From contig CABXYN010000002.1 in assembly GCA_902516395.1 (NCBI GenBank), positions 1 through 64,000 of the forward strand: a stretch of 64,000 nucleotides of DNA. Direction: 5' to 3'. Every line of letters starts with the position of its first letter. Positions within the stretch are counted from its first letter, which is position 1. The notes beneath the pieces are model-generated. The model was not told the origin of the DNA and made no database searches. It saw only the letters and a program-made list of their open reading frames with translations. Shown here one piece after another: positions 1 through 9,330 of the stretch. This DNA is from an uncultured Pelagibacteraceae bacterium (GTDB lineage: Bacteria; Pseudomonadota; Alphaproteobacteria; Pelagibacterales; Pelagibacteraceae). The translations under genes were made by a program, and so were the position numbers.

Positions 1-911
1 GTTTTTCTTGGAGAGACCAAACTAAAATTGAAACACATTTACACTCTCAATCAGCAGATATTGCAATGGGTGTTGATTCAGCTGGAAATAAAGATGAGGG
101 TGCGGGAGATCAAGGAATTATGTTTGGTTATGCTTGTAATGAAACAGATGTTTTAATGCCGGCTCCAATTCATTATTCTCATAAAATTTTAAGACTGATG
201 GCTGAGGATAGAAAATCAGGAAAGTTGAATGGAATAGAGCCAGACTCAAAAAGTCAAATTACTATTGAATATAAAGATGGTATGCCTTCAGCTGTAACAT
301 CAGTAGTTATTTCTACACAACATTCAAAAGAAGTCAGCTTAGCTCAAGTTAAAGAACTTTGTATGCCCTATATAGAGCGATCTATCCCTAAAAATTTATT
401 GGGAAGTCTTGATGAAAAAGAGATTTACATCAACCCAACTGGAAACTTTGTAATTGGTGGTCCAGATGGAGATAGCGGTTTAACTGGAAGAAAAATTATT
501 GTTGATACATACGGTGGAGCAGCACCACACGGTGGAGGTGCGTTTTCTGGCAAAGATCCTACAAAAGTCGATAGATCAGCAGCTTATGCATCAAGATATT
601 TAGCTAAAAATGTCGTAGCTTCAAAATTTGCTGATAAATGTTTAATTCAATTAGCCTACGCTATTGGAGTTTCTAAACCACTATCAATTTATGTAGATTT
701 GTTTGATAATGACGAAGAAAAAAATATGCATGTTGAAAAACTTATTAAAGAAAACTTTGATTTAAGCCCGAGAGGAATTAGAGAAATGTTAGGTTTAAAT
801 AAACCTATTTATGAAAAAACTTCAGCCTATGGACACTTTGGAAGAATTCCAGAGGATGATGGATCATTTTCATGGGAAAAAACAGATAAATCTGGAGTTT
901 TTAGTAAGTAA
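1..911 (+). CDS. metK: S-adenosylmethionine synthetase, 5' end cut by window
   Basis: MetK makes S-adenosylmethionine from methionine and ATP in the cytoplasm. The reading frame is open from base 3, so the ORF-track start at 66 is an internal Met; roughly the first 80-90 residues lie outside the window. Visible family motifs are [11 protein letters not shown], the ATP/phosphate-binding stretch around [13 protein letters not shown] and the glycine-rich [16 protein letters not shown]. The C-terminal end looks complete and normal. No trmB or rimP follows, although both often stand between metK and nusA in related genomes (from memory). The next feature is a nusA promoter/terminator leader. Identification is firm; only the start is unknown. 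Confidence 0.97.
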   Translation, partial: FSWRDQTKIETHLHSQSADIAMGVDSAGNKDEGAGDQGIMFGYACNETDVLMPAPIHYSHKILRLMAEDRKSGKLNGIEPDSKSQITIEYKDGMPSAVTSVVISTQHSKEVSLAQVKELCMPYIERSIPKNLLGSLDEKEIYINPTGNFVIGGPDGDSGLTGRKIIVDTYGGAAPHGGGAFSGKDPTKVDRSAAYASRYLAKNVVASKFADKCLIQLAYAIGVSKPLSIYVDLFDNDEEKNMHVEKLIKENFDLSPRGIREMLGLNKPIYEKTSAYGHFGRIPEDDGSFSWEKTDKSGVFSK

Positions 912-917
912 ATATTG

Positions 918-945
918 TTGTAAATCAACAAAAAATAACTATATT
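918..945 (+). promoter_or_regulatory. Candidate sigma70 promoter for the nusA operon
   Basis: TTGTAA (918-923) and TATATT (940-945) are separated by 16 bases in the gap between metK and nusA. The predicted transcript would begin near 952 and run through the hairpin at 968-995 before reaching nusA. Only 11 bases lie between that hairpin's T-tract and the nusA ATG, so no promoter can fit downstream of it. The hexamers are imperfect and the region is AT-rich, so the assignment is tentative. Confidence 0.45.
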
Positions 946-967
946 TCAAACTCATTGTTGAAATTTC

Positions 968-995
968 AAAAATGGGCCTAGGCCCATTTTTTTTT
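968..995 (+). terminator. Intrinsic terminator / attenuator in nusA leader
   Basis: The perfect palindrome TGGGCCTAGGCCCA is flanked by an A-run and followed by nine T (987-995), a textbook rho-independent terminator. It could end metK transcripts. Because it lies after the only visible nusA promoter and 11 bases before the nusA ATG, it must also be read through for nusA-infB-rbfA-rpsO-pnp to be expressed. The A-run on the left means it could work on the minus strand too. Confidence 0.85.
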
Positions 996-1006
996 GGCTA
1001 AAAATT

Positions 1007-2560
1007 ATGTTGAATAGAAGAGCTGATAAATTAGAATTATTAAGAATTGCTGAGGCCGTAGCATTAGAAAAATCTATTGATAAAGAACTGATTATAAGTT
1101 CTATGGAAACAGGTATTGCCAAAGCGGCTAAATCAAAATTTGGATCCGATAATGAAATTAAGGTAGAAATAGATAGAGATAATGGAAATATAGGGATATT
1201 TAGAAAATTATTGATTACAGAAAAACCTGAAAACTCAAACATTGAAATTACTTTGGCAGATGCAGTAAAGTTAAATGAAATCAACAAAGACAAAAAAATA
1301 GGGGACGAGGTTTTACAACCATTGCCATCATTTGATTTTGGAAGAATTGCAGCTCAAACAGCCAAACAGGTTATAAGCTTTAATGTAAGAGAGGCAGAAA
1401 GAGAGAGGCAATATAATGATTTTATTGATAAAAAGGACACTATATTAAGTGGAATAGTTAAAAGACTAGAATTTGGAAATGTAATAGTTGATCTTGGAAG
1501 AACTGAAGCAATAATTCAAAAAAATGAAATGATACCTAGAGAGAATATTAAGGCCGGAGATAGAATTAAAGCCTATTGTTTAGACGTCAGAAGAGAGCCG
1601 AGAGGACAACAAATTTTTTTATCAAGAGCTAATGCAAAATTTATGGATAAACTTTTTGTTCAAGAAGTCCCAGAAATATACGATGGATTAATCGAAATTA
1701 AATCTTCTTCTAGAGATCCTGGTAGCAGAGCAAAAATTTGTGTTAAAGCCATTGACACGTCATTGGATCCTGTAGGCGCATGTGTTGGAATGAGAGGTAG
1801 TAGAGTTCAAGCAGTAGTGAATGAATTGCAAGGGGAAAAAATAGATATCGTAAATTGGTCTGAAGACCCAGCTATTGTAGTAGCAAATGCATTATCACCT
1901 GCTGAGGTCCAGAGAGTTAACGTTGATAATGAAGCAAAAAAACTTGATGTTATATTAACAGAGGAAAACTTAAGCAAGGCTATTGGTAGAAGGGGTCAAA
2001 ATGTCAGATTAGCTACAAAATTGTTAAATTATGAAATTAACATAATGACAGAACAAGAGGACTCTGAAAAAAGACAACTAGAATTTAAAGAGAAAACAGA
2101 CAACATTGTTAAAAACCTAGAACTAGATGAGACGCTTGGACAACTTTTAGTAGCTGAAGGTTTCTCTTCGATTGATGATATTAAAGATGTTTCCCCAGAT
2201 GTTCTAACAAAAATTGAGGGTATTGAGGAGGAAACAGCAAAAGAGCTAATTGAACGAGCTAAAGAATTTTATGAAAAAGATCAAGAAGAAATTTCAAAAA
2301 GAATAAAAGATTTAGGATTAGACAGCGATTTAATTAATCATGAGGGTCTCACAGCAGGTATGTTAGTTACCTTGGGTGAACAGAAGATTTTAACCTTAAC
2401 AGATTTAGCTGATCTAGCATCTGATGAGTTGACTGGTACTTACGATGTGGTTAAAGGTGAAAGAGTAAAAATCAAAGGTTATTTAGAAGATTTTGCTTTA
2501 TCAAAGTTAGAGGCAGACAATTTAATTATGTCAGCTAGAGATAAAGTTTATAAAGATTGA
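1007..2560 (+). CDS. nusA: Transcription termination/antitermination factor NusA
   Basis: NusA binds RNA polymerase and nascent RNA and modulates pausing, termination and antitermination. The 517-residue protein has the expected order: N-terminal polymerase-binding domain (about 1-125), S1 domain (about 135-205), KH1 with the GMRGSRVQAV loop, KH2 with IGRRGQNVRLA, then a C-terminal acidic helix-hairpin-helix region typical of proteobacterial NusA. ATG 1007 has no clear Shine-Dalgarno sequence. It heads an operon with infB, rbfA, rpsO and pnp. rimP, which usually precedes nusA, is absent at this locus. Expression is probably controlled by the upstream terminator (inference). Confidence 0.97.
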   Translation: MLNRRADKLELLRIAEAVALEKSIDKELIISSMETGIAKAAKSKFGSDNEIKVEIDRDNGNIGIFRKLLITEKPENSNIEITLADAVKLNEINKDKKIGDEVLQPLPSFDFGRIAAQTAKQVISFNVREAERERQYNDFIDKKDTILSGIVKRLEFGNVIVDLGRTEAIIQKNEMIPRENIKAGDRIKAYCLDVRREPRGQQIFLSRANAKFMDKLFVQEVPEIYDGLIEIKSSSRDPGSRAKICVKAIDTSLDPVGACVGMRGSRVQAVVNELQGEKIDIVNWSEDPAIVVANALSPAEVQRVNVDNEAKKLDVILTEENLSKAIGRRGQNVRLATKLLNYEINIMTEQEDSEKRQLEFKEKTDNIVKNLELDETLGQLLVAEGFSSIDDIKDVSPDVLTKIEGIEEETAKELIERAKEFYEKDQEEISKRIKDLGLDSDLINHEGLTAGMLVTLGEQKILTLTDLADLASDELTGTYDVVKGERVKIKGYLEDFALSKLEADNLIMSARDKVYKD

Positions 2561-2570
2561 AAGATGGAAA

Positions 2571-4787
2571 ATGGAAAAAAAAAAATTAAAGTTATCGATA
2601 ACAGGAAGTTCTCAGAAGACTTTTAGCAGTATAGAGCAGGCTAAATCAAAATCAAAAAATACTGTTGTAATTGAGAAAAAAAGTTCAAAATTTCAGGGCA
2701 AATCTCAATTTTCTAGACCAAGTAGTAATAGTTTTGTGCCAAATAAAAATATTTCCTCAAATTCCAATAATCTTAACAGAGCTCCATCACCTCCAACTTC
2801 AGATTTTGAAAAAAGAAAATTAGCAGAGCAAAGAGCTACAAGAAGGTTAAAAGGAGAAGCGGCACCAAAAGAAAATAAATCAAATAAAACTGCTGGAAAA
2901 AGAAGAGAATTAAAATTGACAATTTCTAGAGCTTTAAGTGATGACCATACAGAGATTAAATCAAGAAGCCTAGCCTCTTTAAAAAGAGCAAAACAAAAAG
3001 AAAATAGAAGTTTAAATCAAGAAGAAAACAAAGATAGTTTTACTCAAGTAAAAAGAGTGGTGAATCTACCAGAGGTAATAACAATCAAAGAGCTAGCAAA
3101 CAGAATGGCTGAACAATCCAGCAGTATTATTAAACATCTACTTAGCATGGGCGTAACAGTAACAATAAATAATACAATAGATGCTGATACAGCAGAATAT
3201 TTAGTTAAAGAATTTGGACACAGTCCTATAAGAGAGACAAAGGCTGAAGAAATAATTGAAAAAATTAAAGAGGTAAAGTCAGAAAATTTACAAAATCGAC
3301 CTCCAATAGTAACAGTTATGGGACACGTTGATCATGGTAAAACCTCCGTTTTAGACGTGTTAAGAAAAGCCAATGTAGTTTCAGGAGAATTTGGAGGTAT
3401 AACTCAACATATTGGAGCTTATCAGATTAATCACCAAAATAATAAAATTACATTTATTGATACTCCAGGACACGCAGCTTTTACTGAGATGCGAGCTAGA
3501 GGCTCTAAACTTACAGATATTGTAATTTTAGTTGTTGCAGCGGATGATGGTGTTAAACCACAAACTATTGAGTCCATAAAGCATGCAAAAGCGGCAAAAG
3601 TTCCAATAGTTGTTGCTATAAATAAATGTGATCTACCCGAGGCAGATCCACAAAAAATAAAAAATCAACTTTTGGAATATGAATTAATTGCTGAAGACTT
3701 GTCTGGCGATACTTTAATGGTGGAAATCTCAACAAAAACTAAAAATAATTTGGATAAGTTAGTTGAGTCTGTTTTATTACAAGCAGAATTACTAGATTTA
3801 AAAACAGATTTTGAAACAAATGCCAAAGGTATAGTTTTAGAATCAAAAATAGATATTGGGAGAGGCCCAGTTGCAAATATTGTTGTGACTGCAGGTACTC
3901 TTAGAAAGGGAGATTACTTTGTTAGTGGATTAAAATGGGGAAAAGTAAGAGCAATAATAAATGACCATGGCAAAAATATTGATATTGCTGAACCAGCTAC
4001 ACCAATTGAGATAATTGGTATTAACGGCGCAGCAAAATCTGGAGATGATTTTATTGTATTATCAAATGAAAAAGAGGCCAAATCTCTTTGTGAAGCAAGA
4101 GTTGCGGAGTCAAAAGATGACAAAATACCCCTTAATTTTGTCACGCAGGACTCTGCTTTTCAGAACTCAGTATCAGAGGAGTTAAATATAATTATTAAAT
4201 CTGACGTTCATGGTTCATCTGAGGCAATCAAAACTGCCATAGATCAAATAAAACATGATGAAGTAAAACCAAAAATACTTCTATCAGATATAGGAATGGT
4301 TACCGAAACAGATGTAACTTTGGCGAAAGCATCAAATGCTGTAATAATTGCTTTCAATGTTAAACCAAGCAAAGAGGCAAAGAAAAGAGCTGAGCAAGAA
4401 AAAATTTCAATTTCTTCTTATAACATAATCTATGAAGTATTAGATTTTATAAAAGGAAAGATGGCAGGATTATTAACTCCAGATGTAAAAGAAACAATAA
4501 TTGGAAGTGCAGAAATTCTTGAAATTTTCAAGGTTTCAAAAGTTGGTAAAGTAGCCGGATCAAAAGTAGTAGAGGGAGAAATAACCCAGAACTCTAGTGC
4601 AAGAGTTATTAGAGACGGAGCTATAATATTTAATGGAAAAATTGGATCTATATTTAGGGAAAAAGATCAAACTAAACAGGTAACGGCAGGTTTAGAATGT
4701 GGAATAACTCTAAAAGACTTTGCTGATTATCAAAAAAAAGACATTATAGAAGTTTATAATGCAACAATTATTGAAAGATCAATTTAA
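2571..4787 (+). CDS. infB: Translation initiation factor IF-2
   Basis: IF-2 is the GTPase that brings initiator fMet-tRNA to the 30S subunit and promotes 50S joining. The 738-residue protein has a basic, low-complexity N-terminal region (about 1-165), an IF2_N-like helical segment, then the G domain starting near residue 245 with GHVDHGKT, DTPGHAAF and NKCD, followed by beta-barrel and C-terminal fMet-tRNA-binding domains. It is shorter than typical proteobacterial IF-2 (about 890 residues), the loss lying in the N-terminal extension. It starts 10 bases after nusA; the ylxR gene often found between the two is missing. The next gene starts directly after its stop. Confidence 0.97.
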   Translation: MEKKKLKLSITGSSQKTFSSIEQAKSKSKNTVVIEKKSSKFQGKSQFSRPSSNSFVPNKNISSNSNNLNRAPSPPTSDFEKRKLAEQRATRRLKGEAAPKENKSNKTAGKRRELKLTISRALSDDHTEIKSRSLASLKRAKQKENRSLNQEENKDSFTQVKRVVNLPEVITIKELANRMAEQSSSIIKHLLSMGVTVTINNTIDADTAEYLVKEFGHSPIRETKAEEIIEKIKEVKSENLQNRPPIVTVMGHVDHGKTSVLDVLRKANVVSGEFGGITQHIGAYQINHQNNKITFIDTPGHAAFTEMRARGSKLTDIVILVVAADDGVKPQTIESIKHAKAAKVPIVVAINKCDLPEADPQKIKNQLLEYELIAEDLSGDTLMVEISTKTKNNLDKLVESVLLQAELLDLKTDFETNAKGIVLESKIDIGRGPVANIVVTAGTLRKGDYFVSGLKWGKVRAIINDHGKNIDIAEPATPIEIIGINGAAKSGDDFIVLSNEKEAKSLCEARVAESKDDKIPLNFVTQDSAFQNSVSEELNIIIKSDVHGSSEAIKTAIDQIKHDEVKPKILLSDIGMVTETDVTLAKASNAVIIAFNVKPSKEAKKRAEQEKISISSYNIIYEVLDFIKGKMAGLLTPDVKETIIGSAEILEIFKVSKVGKVAGSKVVEGEITQNSSARVIRDGAIIFNGKIGSIFREKDQTKQVTAGLECGITLKDFADYQKKDIIEVYNATIIERSI

Positions 4788-5153
4788 ATGAAACACTTAG
4801 GAAAACCAATTACACAAAGACAACTAAGAGTTGGAGAAATGATAAAGCAGGCTTTGGGAACACTTTTTATAAGAGATGAGGCAAAAATACCTAATTTATC
4901 TACAAAAGAAATTACTGTCACCGAGGTTAGAATGTCACCAGATCTAAAAACAGCTAAAATATTTGTAATGCCACTGGGAGGAAAAAATACTGAGGAAATT
5001 ATTGAAAAATTAAAAATATCATCATTTATGATTAGAAAAGTTTTATCAAAAAAAATTATAATGAAGTTTTTACCAAAACTTTTCTTTGTGAGGGACGATT
5101 CTTTTGATTACGCAGAAAAAATAGAAAATTTAATTAAACAAACAAATAAATAA
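4788..5153 (+). CDS. rbfA: 30S ribosome-binding factor RbfA
   Basis: RbfA binds immature 30S subunits near the 5' end of 16S rRNA and assists late maturation. The 121-residue protein fits the family in length and in its single KH-like fold, including the conserved VRMSPDLKTAKIFVMPLG strand region. Its ATG immediately follows the infB stop codon, so translation is likely coupled. truB, which normally sits between rbfA and rpsO, is not present here; rpsO follows after 8 bases. Confidence 0.93.
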   Translation: MKHLGKPITQRQLRVGEMIKQALGTLFIRDEAKIPNLSTKEITVTEVRMSPDLKTAKIFVMPLGGKNTEEIIEKLKISSFMIRKVLSKKIIMKFLPKLFFVRDDSFDYAEKIENLIKQTNK

Positions 5154-5161
5154 AGGAAAAA

Positions 5162-5410
5162 ATGAAAGAAAAAGTAAAAGAGCTTCAAATCCATGATAAG
5201 GATACTGGATCTTCCGAAGTTCAAATTGCTCAATTGACTGGAAAAATTGAGAGCCTATCTAAACACATAAAACAATTCAAAAAAGACAAACATTCTTCTG
5301 TTGGTCTTTTAAGGGCAGTAAACAGAAGAAAAAAATTATTAGACTATTTAAAGAAAAATAATATGGAGTCTTATAAATCAGTTTTAACAAAATTAAATTT
5401 AAGGAAGTAA
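5162..5410 (+). CDS. rpsO: 30S ribosomal protein S15
   Basis: S15 binds the central domain of 16S rRNA and organises the platform of the small subunit. The sequence carries the family core DTGSSEVQIAQLT and the basic RRKKLLDYLK segment. At 82 residues it is about 7 shorter than the usual 89, the missing part being the N-terminal arm. The chosen ATG is preceded by AAAGGA, a recognisable ribosome site in a genome that mostly lacks them. The stop codon abuts the pnp start, the standard rpsO-pnp pairing. Confidence 0.96.
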   Translation: MKEKVKELQIHDKDTGSSEVQIAQLTGKIESLSKHIKQFKKDKHSSVGLLRAVNRRKKLLDYLKKNNMESYKSVLTKLNLRK

Positions 5411-7483
5411 ATGTTTAAAGTAGTAAAAAAAGAAATAGAAGTTAGTGGAAAAAAATTAAGTTTAGAGACCGGGAAAATAGCAAGACAAGCAGATGGAGCA
5501 ATTATAGCTCAATGTGGTGAAACAGTTATCTTAGCAACAGTTGTTGGTGCAAAGAAAGTAAATCCTGATATGGATTATTTTCCATTATCTGTTAATTACC
5601 AAGAAAAATATTATGCTGGTGGAAAAATCCCTGGTGGCTATTTTAAAAGAGAAGCAAGACCAACTGAGAGTGAAACATTAATATCAAGATTAATTGATAG
5701 ACCAATTAGACCTTTGTTTCCTGATGCATTTAAAAATGAAGTACAATTGTTACCAACAGTAATTTCATATGATGCTGAAAATCAACCAGATATTTTAGCA
5801 ATTAACGCTTCATCAGCAGCTCTAGCTATCTCGGGGATGCCATTTATGGGCCCTGTTGGAGCTTCTAGAGTTGGCTTTATTGAAGGAAAGTACGTCCTTA
5901 ATCCATCTAAAAAAGAATTAGAAAAATCTAAGTTAGATCTTGTTGTAGCTGGAACTAAAGATGCAGTATTAATGGTCGAATCTGAAGCAAATGGATTGAC
6001 GGAACAAGAAATGCTAGATGCTGTGAAGTTTGGACACGAAGGATTTGTCCCGGTAATAGAAATGATCGAGGAACTAGCAAAAGAGTGTAGAAAACCCGAA
6101 TGGACAGTTGAGAAAAAGGATCTTTCAGAGGTAAAAAAGAAATTAGAAGATAAATTTACTGAAGATTTAAAGAAAGCATTCTCTACCATAGATAAACAAG
6201 ATAGATCAAATCAAATTTCAGAAATTACTGAGAAGGCTAAAAAATTATATGAAGAAAATGAGGATTACTCAGATCTAGATGTAAACTCACAGCTTAAAAA
6301 TTTAGAAAAATCAATAGTAAGAACTGATATTCTTAAAAACAAAAACCGTATTGATGGAAGAGGACTTTCAGATGTTAGGCCTATTATGTGTGAAGTTGGA
6401 GTTTTACCAAGAGCACATGGTTCAGCATTATTCACTAGAGGAGAAACTCAAGCAATTGTGGTTACCACTCTAGGTACATCTGATGATGAACAACGTTTAG
6501 AAAGCTTAGATGGACAACATAGAGAAAGATTTATGCTTCATTACAACTTTCCTCCTTTTTCAGTTGGTGAAACTGGAAGAATTGGAACTGGCAGAAGAGA
6601 AGTTGGTCACGGAAAATTAGCATGGAGAGCAATTAATTCGTCATTACCTTCAAAAGAATCGTTCCCATATACTTTTAGAATTGTATCGGAGATAACAGAA
6701 TCTAATGGCTCTTCTTCAATGGCGTCTGTTTGTGGAGCATCTCTTGCACTTATGGATGCAGGTGTTCCTATAAAAGAGCCAGTTGCAGGTATTGCTATGG
6801 GTTTAATTAAAGAAGGTGACGATTTTAGTGTTCTATCTGATATTTTAGGTGACGAAGATCATTTAGGTGATATGGACTTTAAAGTTGCTGGAACTAAAGA
6901 TGGTATTACATCATTACAAATGGATATCAAAATTACTGGTATCACATTTGAAATAATGGAACAGGCCTTAAATCAAGCTAAAGATGGAAGAATTCATATT
7001 CTTGGTGAAATGAATAAAGCTTTAAGTAAGTCTAGAGATGATGTTGGAAAACACACTCCAAAAATGGAACAAGTTACTGTTGATAAAAAAGATATCGCAG
7101 CTGTGATTGGAAAAGGTGGGGCAACAATCAGAGAGATTGTTGAAAAATCAGGTGCTAAAGTTGATGTCAATGATGAGGGTGTAGTAACAGTTGCTGCTCC
7201 TGATGAAGAGTCTCGAAATATTGCTATGCAAATGATTAAAGATATAACTGCTAAGGCTGAATTAAATAAAATTTATAACGGAAAAGTTATGAAAATTATG
7301 GAATTTGGTGCATTTGTTAACTTCTTAGGTAAACAGGATGGACTTGTTCACATTTCTGAGCTTGCAGATAAAAGAGTTGCTAAAGTAACGGATGTTGTCA
7401 AAGAAGGTGACGAAGTAAAAGTAAAAGTTATAGGATTTGATAGAGGAAAAGTTAAATTATCTATAAAGCAGGCTGCTATATAG
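5411..7483 (+). CDS. pnp: Polyribonucleotide nucleotidyltransferase (PNPase)
   Basis: PNPase degrades RNA 3' to 5' phosphorolytically and forms the core of the RNA degradosome. The 690-residue protein shows two RNase PH-like domains (about 1-220 and 310-545) linked by a helical domain, then a KH domain with [11 protein letters not shown] and an S1 domain with [22 protein letters not shown]. Length and domain order are normal. It directly follows rpsO without a gap and closes the nusA operon, or leads into the small ABM-type gene four bases downstream. Confidence 0.97.
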   Translation: MFKVVKKEIEVSGKKLSLETGKIARQADGAIIAQCGETVILATVVGAKKVNPDMDYFPLSVNYQEKYYAGGKIPGGYFKREARPTESETLISRLIDRPIRPLFPDAFKNEVQLLPTVISYDAENQPDILAINASSAALAISGMPFMGPVGASRVGFIEGKYVLNPSKKELEKSKLDLVVAGTKDAVLMVESEANGLTEQEMLDAVKFGHEGFVPVIEMIEELAKECRKPEWTVEKKDLSEVKKKLEDKFTEDLKKAFSTIDKQDRSNQISEITEKAKKLYEENEDYSDLDVNSQLKNLEKSIVRTDILKNKNRIDGRGLSDVRPIMCEVGVLPRAHGSALFTRGETQAIVVTTLGTSDDEQRLESLDGQHRERFMLHYNFPPFSVGETGRIGTGRREVGHGKLAWRAINSSLPSKESFPYTFRIVSEITESNGSSSMASVCGASLALMDAGVPIKEPVAGIAMGLIKEGDDFSVLSDILGDEDHLGDMDFKVAGTKDGITSLQMDIKITGITFEIMEQALNQAKDGRIHILGEMNKALSKSRDDVGKHTPKMEQVTVDKKDIAAVIGKGGATIREIVEKSGAKVDVNDEGVVTVAAPDEESRNIAMQMIKDITAKAELNKIYNGKVMKIMEFGAFVNFLGKQDGLVHISELADKRVAKVTDVVKEGDEVKVKVIGFDRGKVKLSIKQAAI

Positions 7484-7487
7484 ATAA

Positions 7488-7868
7488 ATGGCCAACCCAT
7501 TTATTTTAATTGCTAGAATACGTGTTAAAGAGGGTAAGGTTGAAGAGTATCTCAAGATAGCAAAAGAAGCTGATGATGCTGTTAACGCATCAGAGCCAGA
7601 TATGCTTATTCATACTTTTGATCAAGATCCAACTGATCCTTTAGAATTTACTTGGAGTGAAGTCTACCGAAATAGTGAAGCTATGCTGCATCATTTAAAT
7701 AATGCCCCAGTCCAAGCTTATGTTGAAAAGCACAACAAAATTGCAGATAGATTCGAAATAGAGGTCTATGGAAATATTACGGAAGAGACTGTCAAGGCAA
7801 TTAAAGATACAAATATCCCTTTCAAGCATTTTAAAACTACTAATGTTGGTTATACTAGAAAAATATAA
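7488..7868 (+). CDS. ABM-like (dimeric alpha-beta barrel) protein, possible monooxygenase
   Basis: The 126-residue protein begins with the pattern of antibiotic-biosynthesis-monooxygenase (ABM/YgiN-like) folds: a first strand ILIARIRVKEGKVEEY, a central EFTWSEVYRNSEAM strand-helix and a HLNNAPVQAYVEKHN segment. Such proteins form small dimeric barrels, some acting on quinones without cofactor; the substrate here cannot be told. About 25 residues at the C-terminus extend beyond the usual domain. It starts 4 bases after pnp and may be co-transcribed with it. The stop lies 3 bases from the convergent msrB stop. Confidence 0.7.
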   Translation: MANPFILIARIRVKEGKVEEYLKIAKEADDAVNASEPDMLIHTFDQDPTDPLEFTWSEVYRNSEAMLHHLNNAPVQAYVEKHNKIADRFEIEVYGNITEETVKAIKDTNIPFKHFKTTNVGYTRKI

Positions 7869-7871
7869 TTA

Positions 7872-8399
7872 CTAACTCTCTGGGATGAAAAGCAAGCAAA
7901 GACCGTTGCTACAATATCTTTTTCCACCATCAGGTCCGTCATTGAATACATGACCATGGTGAGCACCACAATTTGCGCAACTATATTCAGTCCTTTTCAT
8001 GCCAAAAGAATAATCAGTTTTTGTTACAAATACTCCAGGTAATGCCTCTGTAAAAGATGGCCAACCAGTTCCACTGTCAAATTTTTTAACAGACTCAAAT
8101 AATTTTACGCCACAATTTGCACAATGATATGAGCCTTTTCTCTTTTCATAGTTTAATTCACTAGTTCCAGCACGTTCAGTACCTTCTTCAAACATTATTA
8201 TTTTTTGTTCATTTGTAAGATCAGGATTAATTATATTGTATTCACTCTCATCTTTTTTTAATTTTTTTTTAAAACCCACAATGTTATTTGCTAATGATGT
8301 TAAAGGATAAAATAAAAAACCTAATATAGAAGCTCCAGCAATTTTCAAAAACTTTCTTTTCACAATAATTATTTGTCTGTTATTTATTTTTTTTTCCAA
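7872..8399 (-). CDS. msrB: Exported peptide-methionine (R)-S-oxide reductase
   Basis: MsrB reduces methionine-R-sulfoxide in proteins. The catalytic domain (about residues 50-175) has two zinc-binding CxxC pairs (HCANCG and SCANCG), the GTGWPSF motif, HHGHVFNDGP and the active-site RYCSN. The first 40 residues contain KRKFLKIAG followed by a hydrophobic stretch and SLAN, a signal-peptide-like segment suggesting export to the periplasm; only one Arg is present, so a classic twin-arginine signal is not certain. The ORF-track start is TTG at 8399; a GTG at 8363 gives a cleaner signal peptide and may be the real start. A 49-residue membrane ORF lies immediately upstream. Confidence 0.9.
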   Translation of the reverse strand: MEKKINNRQIIIVKRKFLKIAGASILGFLFYPLTSLANNIVGFKKKLKKDESEYNIINPDLTNEQKIIMFEEGTERAGTSELNYEKRKGSYHCANCGVKLFESVKKFDSGTGWPSFTEALPGVFVTKTDYSFGMKRTEYSCANCGAHHGHVFNDGPDGGKRYCSNGLCLLFIPES

Positions 8400-8529
8400 G
8401 TTTATTTATTAAAAATAAAGCCAAAGCAGTCAATAGGGCAAAAACTTCAAGTGCATGTCCAGAACCTTCAAGAATTAATTGAACAAAAATAAATATTATA
8501 CAAACTACAAACCAAACTAAAATCAGCAT
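8380..8529 (-). CDS. 49-residue single-span membrane mini-protein
   Basis: This ORF is too short for the track. It reads MLILVWFVVCIIFIF, then QLILEGSGHALEV, a second hydrophobic stretch and a basic KLGKKNK end. It is therefore probably an inner-membrane peptide with one or two spans and a positively charged C-terminal tail. It fills the gap between fabI and msrB and ends inside or just before the msrB start region (20-base overlap with the TTG start, 16-base gap to the GTG start), so it may be translationally coupled to msrB. I recognise no family. Support is the intact frame, its placement and membrane-like composition. Confidence 0.5.
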   Translation of the reverse strand: MLILVWFVVCIIFIFVQLILEGSGHALEVFALLTALALFLINKLGKKNK

Positions 8530-8541
8530 AATAACAAACTA

Positions 8542-9327
8542 TTAAGATATATTTTTAGGATCTGGCATACCTACTTTATTATAACCAGCATCAACATAGT
8601 GAATTTCACCTGTAACACCACCTGCCATATCACTCAGAAGATATAATGCTGAGTTCCCAACATCGATATTATCTACATTTCTCTTTAAAAATGAGTGGTC
8701 AGCATTCCATTTATATAAAAATTTAGCATCCCCAATAGCCGATGCTGCCAAAGTCTTAATCGGACCTGCACTTATTGCGTTAACTCTTATACCTTTAGCA
8801 CCTAAATCTCTCGCTAAGTATTTAACACTAGACTCTAATGCTGCCTTACAAACTCCCATAACATTGTAATTAGGGATTGCTTTATTCGCCTCATAGCTCA
8901 GTGTAATCAAGCTTCCACCTTCTTTCATAACTTTTGAAGCTTCTTTTGCAACTTCAGTAAATGAAAAGCATGAAATCAGCATACTTCTTAGAAAATTTTC
9001 TCTTGTTGTATTTAGATATTCCCCTGAAAGTTCAGATTTATCAGAAAAAGCAATTGCGTGAACAACAAAATCAATTTCTCCCCATTGGGATTTAACATCC
9101 TCAAATAATTTTATTACATCCTCTTTTTTTTCAACATCACAGCTAAAAGTAACATTAGAATTTAGTTTTTCTGCAAGAGGAACTACTCTTTTTTTAAGAG
9201 CATCGCCTAAATAGGTAAAAGCTAATTCAGCACCTGCCTCTGCTAATTTCTGGGAAATACCCCATGCAATAGATCTTTCATTAGCAACACCCATTATCAG
9301 TCCTTTTTTACCCTTCATTAAAGACAT
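8542..9327 (-). CDS. fabI: Enoyl-[acyl-carrier-protein] reductase (NADH)
   Basis: FabI carries out the last reduction of each fatty acid elongation cycle, converting enoyl-ACP to acyl-ACP. The 261-residue protein is a short-chain dehydrogenase relative with the FabI nucleotide motif GVANERSIAWGI, the SYEANKAIPNYN segment, the catalytic Y-x6-K pair in YNVMGVCK and the AISAGPIKTLAAS loop. It is third in a fabA-fabB-fabI block, starting 3 bases after fabB, which makes this a complete unsaturated-fatty-acid branch plus reductase unit. Confidence 0.96.
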   Translation of the reverse strand: MSLMKGKKGLIMGVANERSIAWGISQKLAEAGAELAFTYLGDALKKRVVPLAEKLNSNVTFSCDVEKKEDVIKLFEDVKSQWGEIDFVVHAIAFSDKSELSGEYLNTTRENFLRSMLISCFSFTEVAKEASKVMKEGGSLITLSYEANKAIPNYNVMGVCKAALESSVKYLARDLGAKGIRVNAISAGPIKTLAASAIGDAKFLYKWNADHSFLKRNVDNIDVGNSALYLLSDMAGGVTGEIHYVDAGYNKVGMPDPKNIS

Positions 9328-9330
9328 AAG

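Noticed and set aside
952-1293. Minus-strand ORF of 113 residues opposite the nusA start
   Set aside because: It spans the leader terminator and the antisense of conserved nusA codons, and its composition is that of an AT-rich shadow frame.
5782-6189. Minus-strand ORF of 135 residues within pnp
   Set aside because: Antisense of the conserved RNase PH and linker region; Ser/Phe-rich shadow without any motif.
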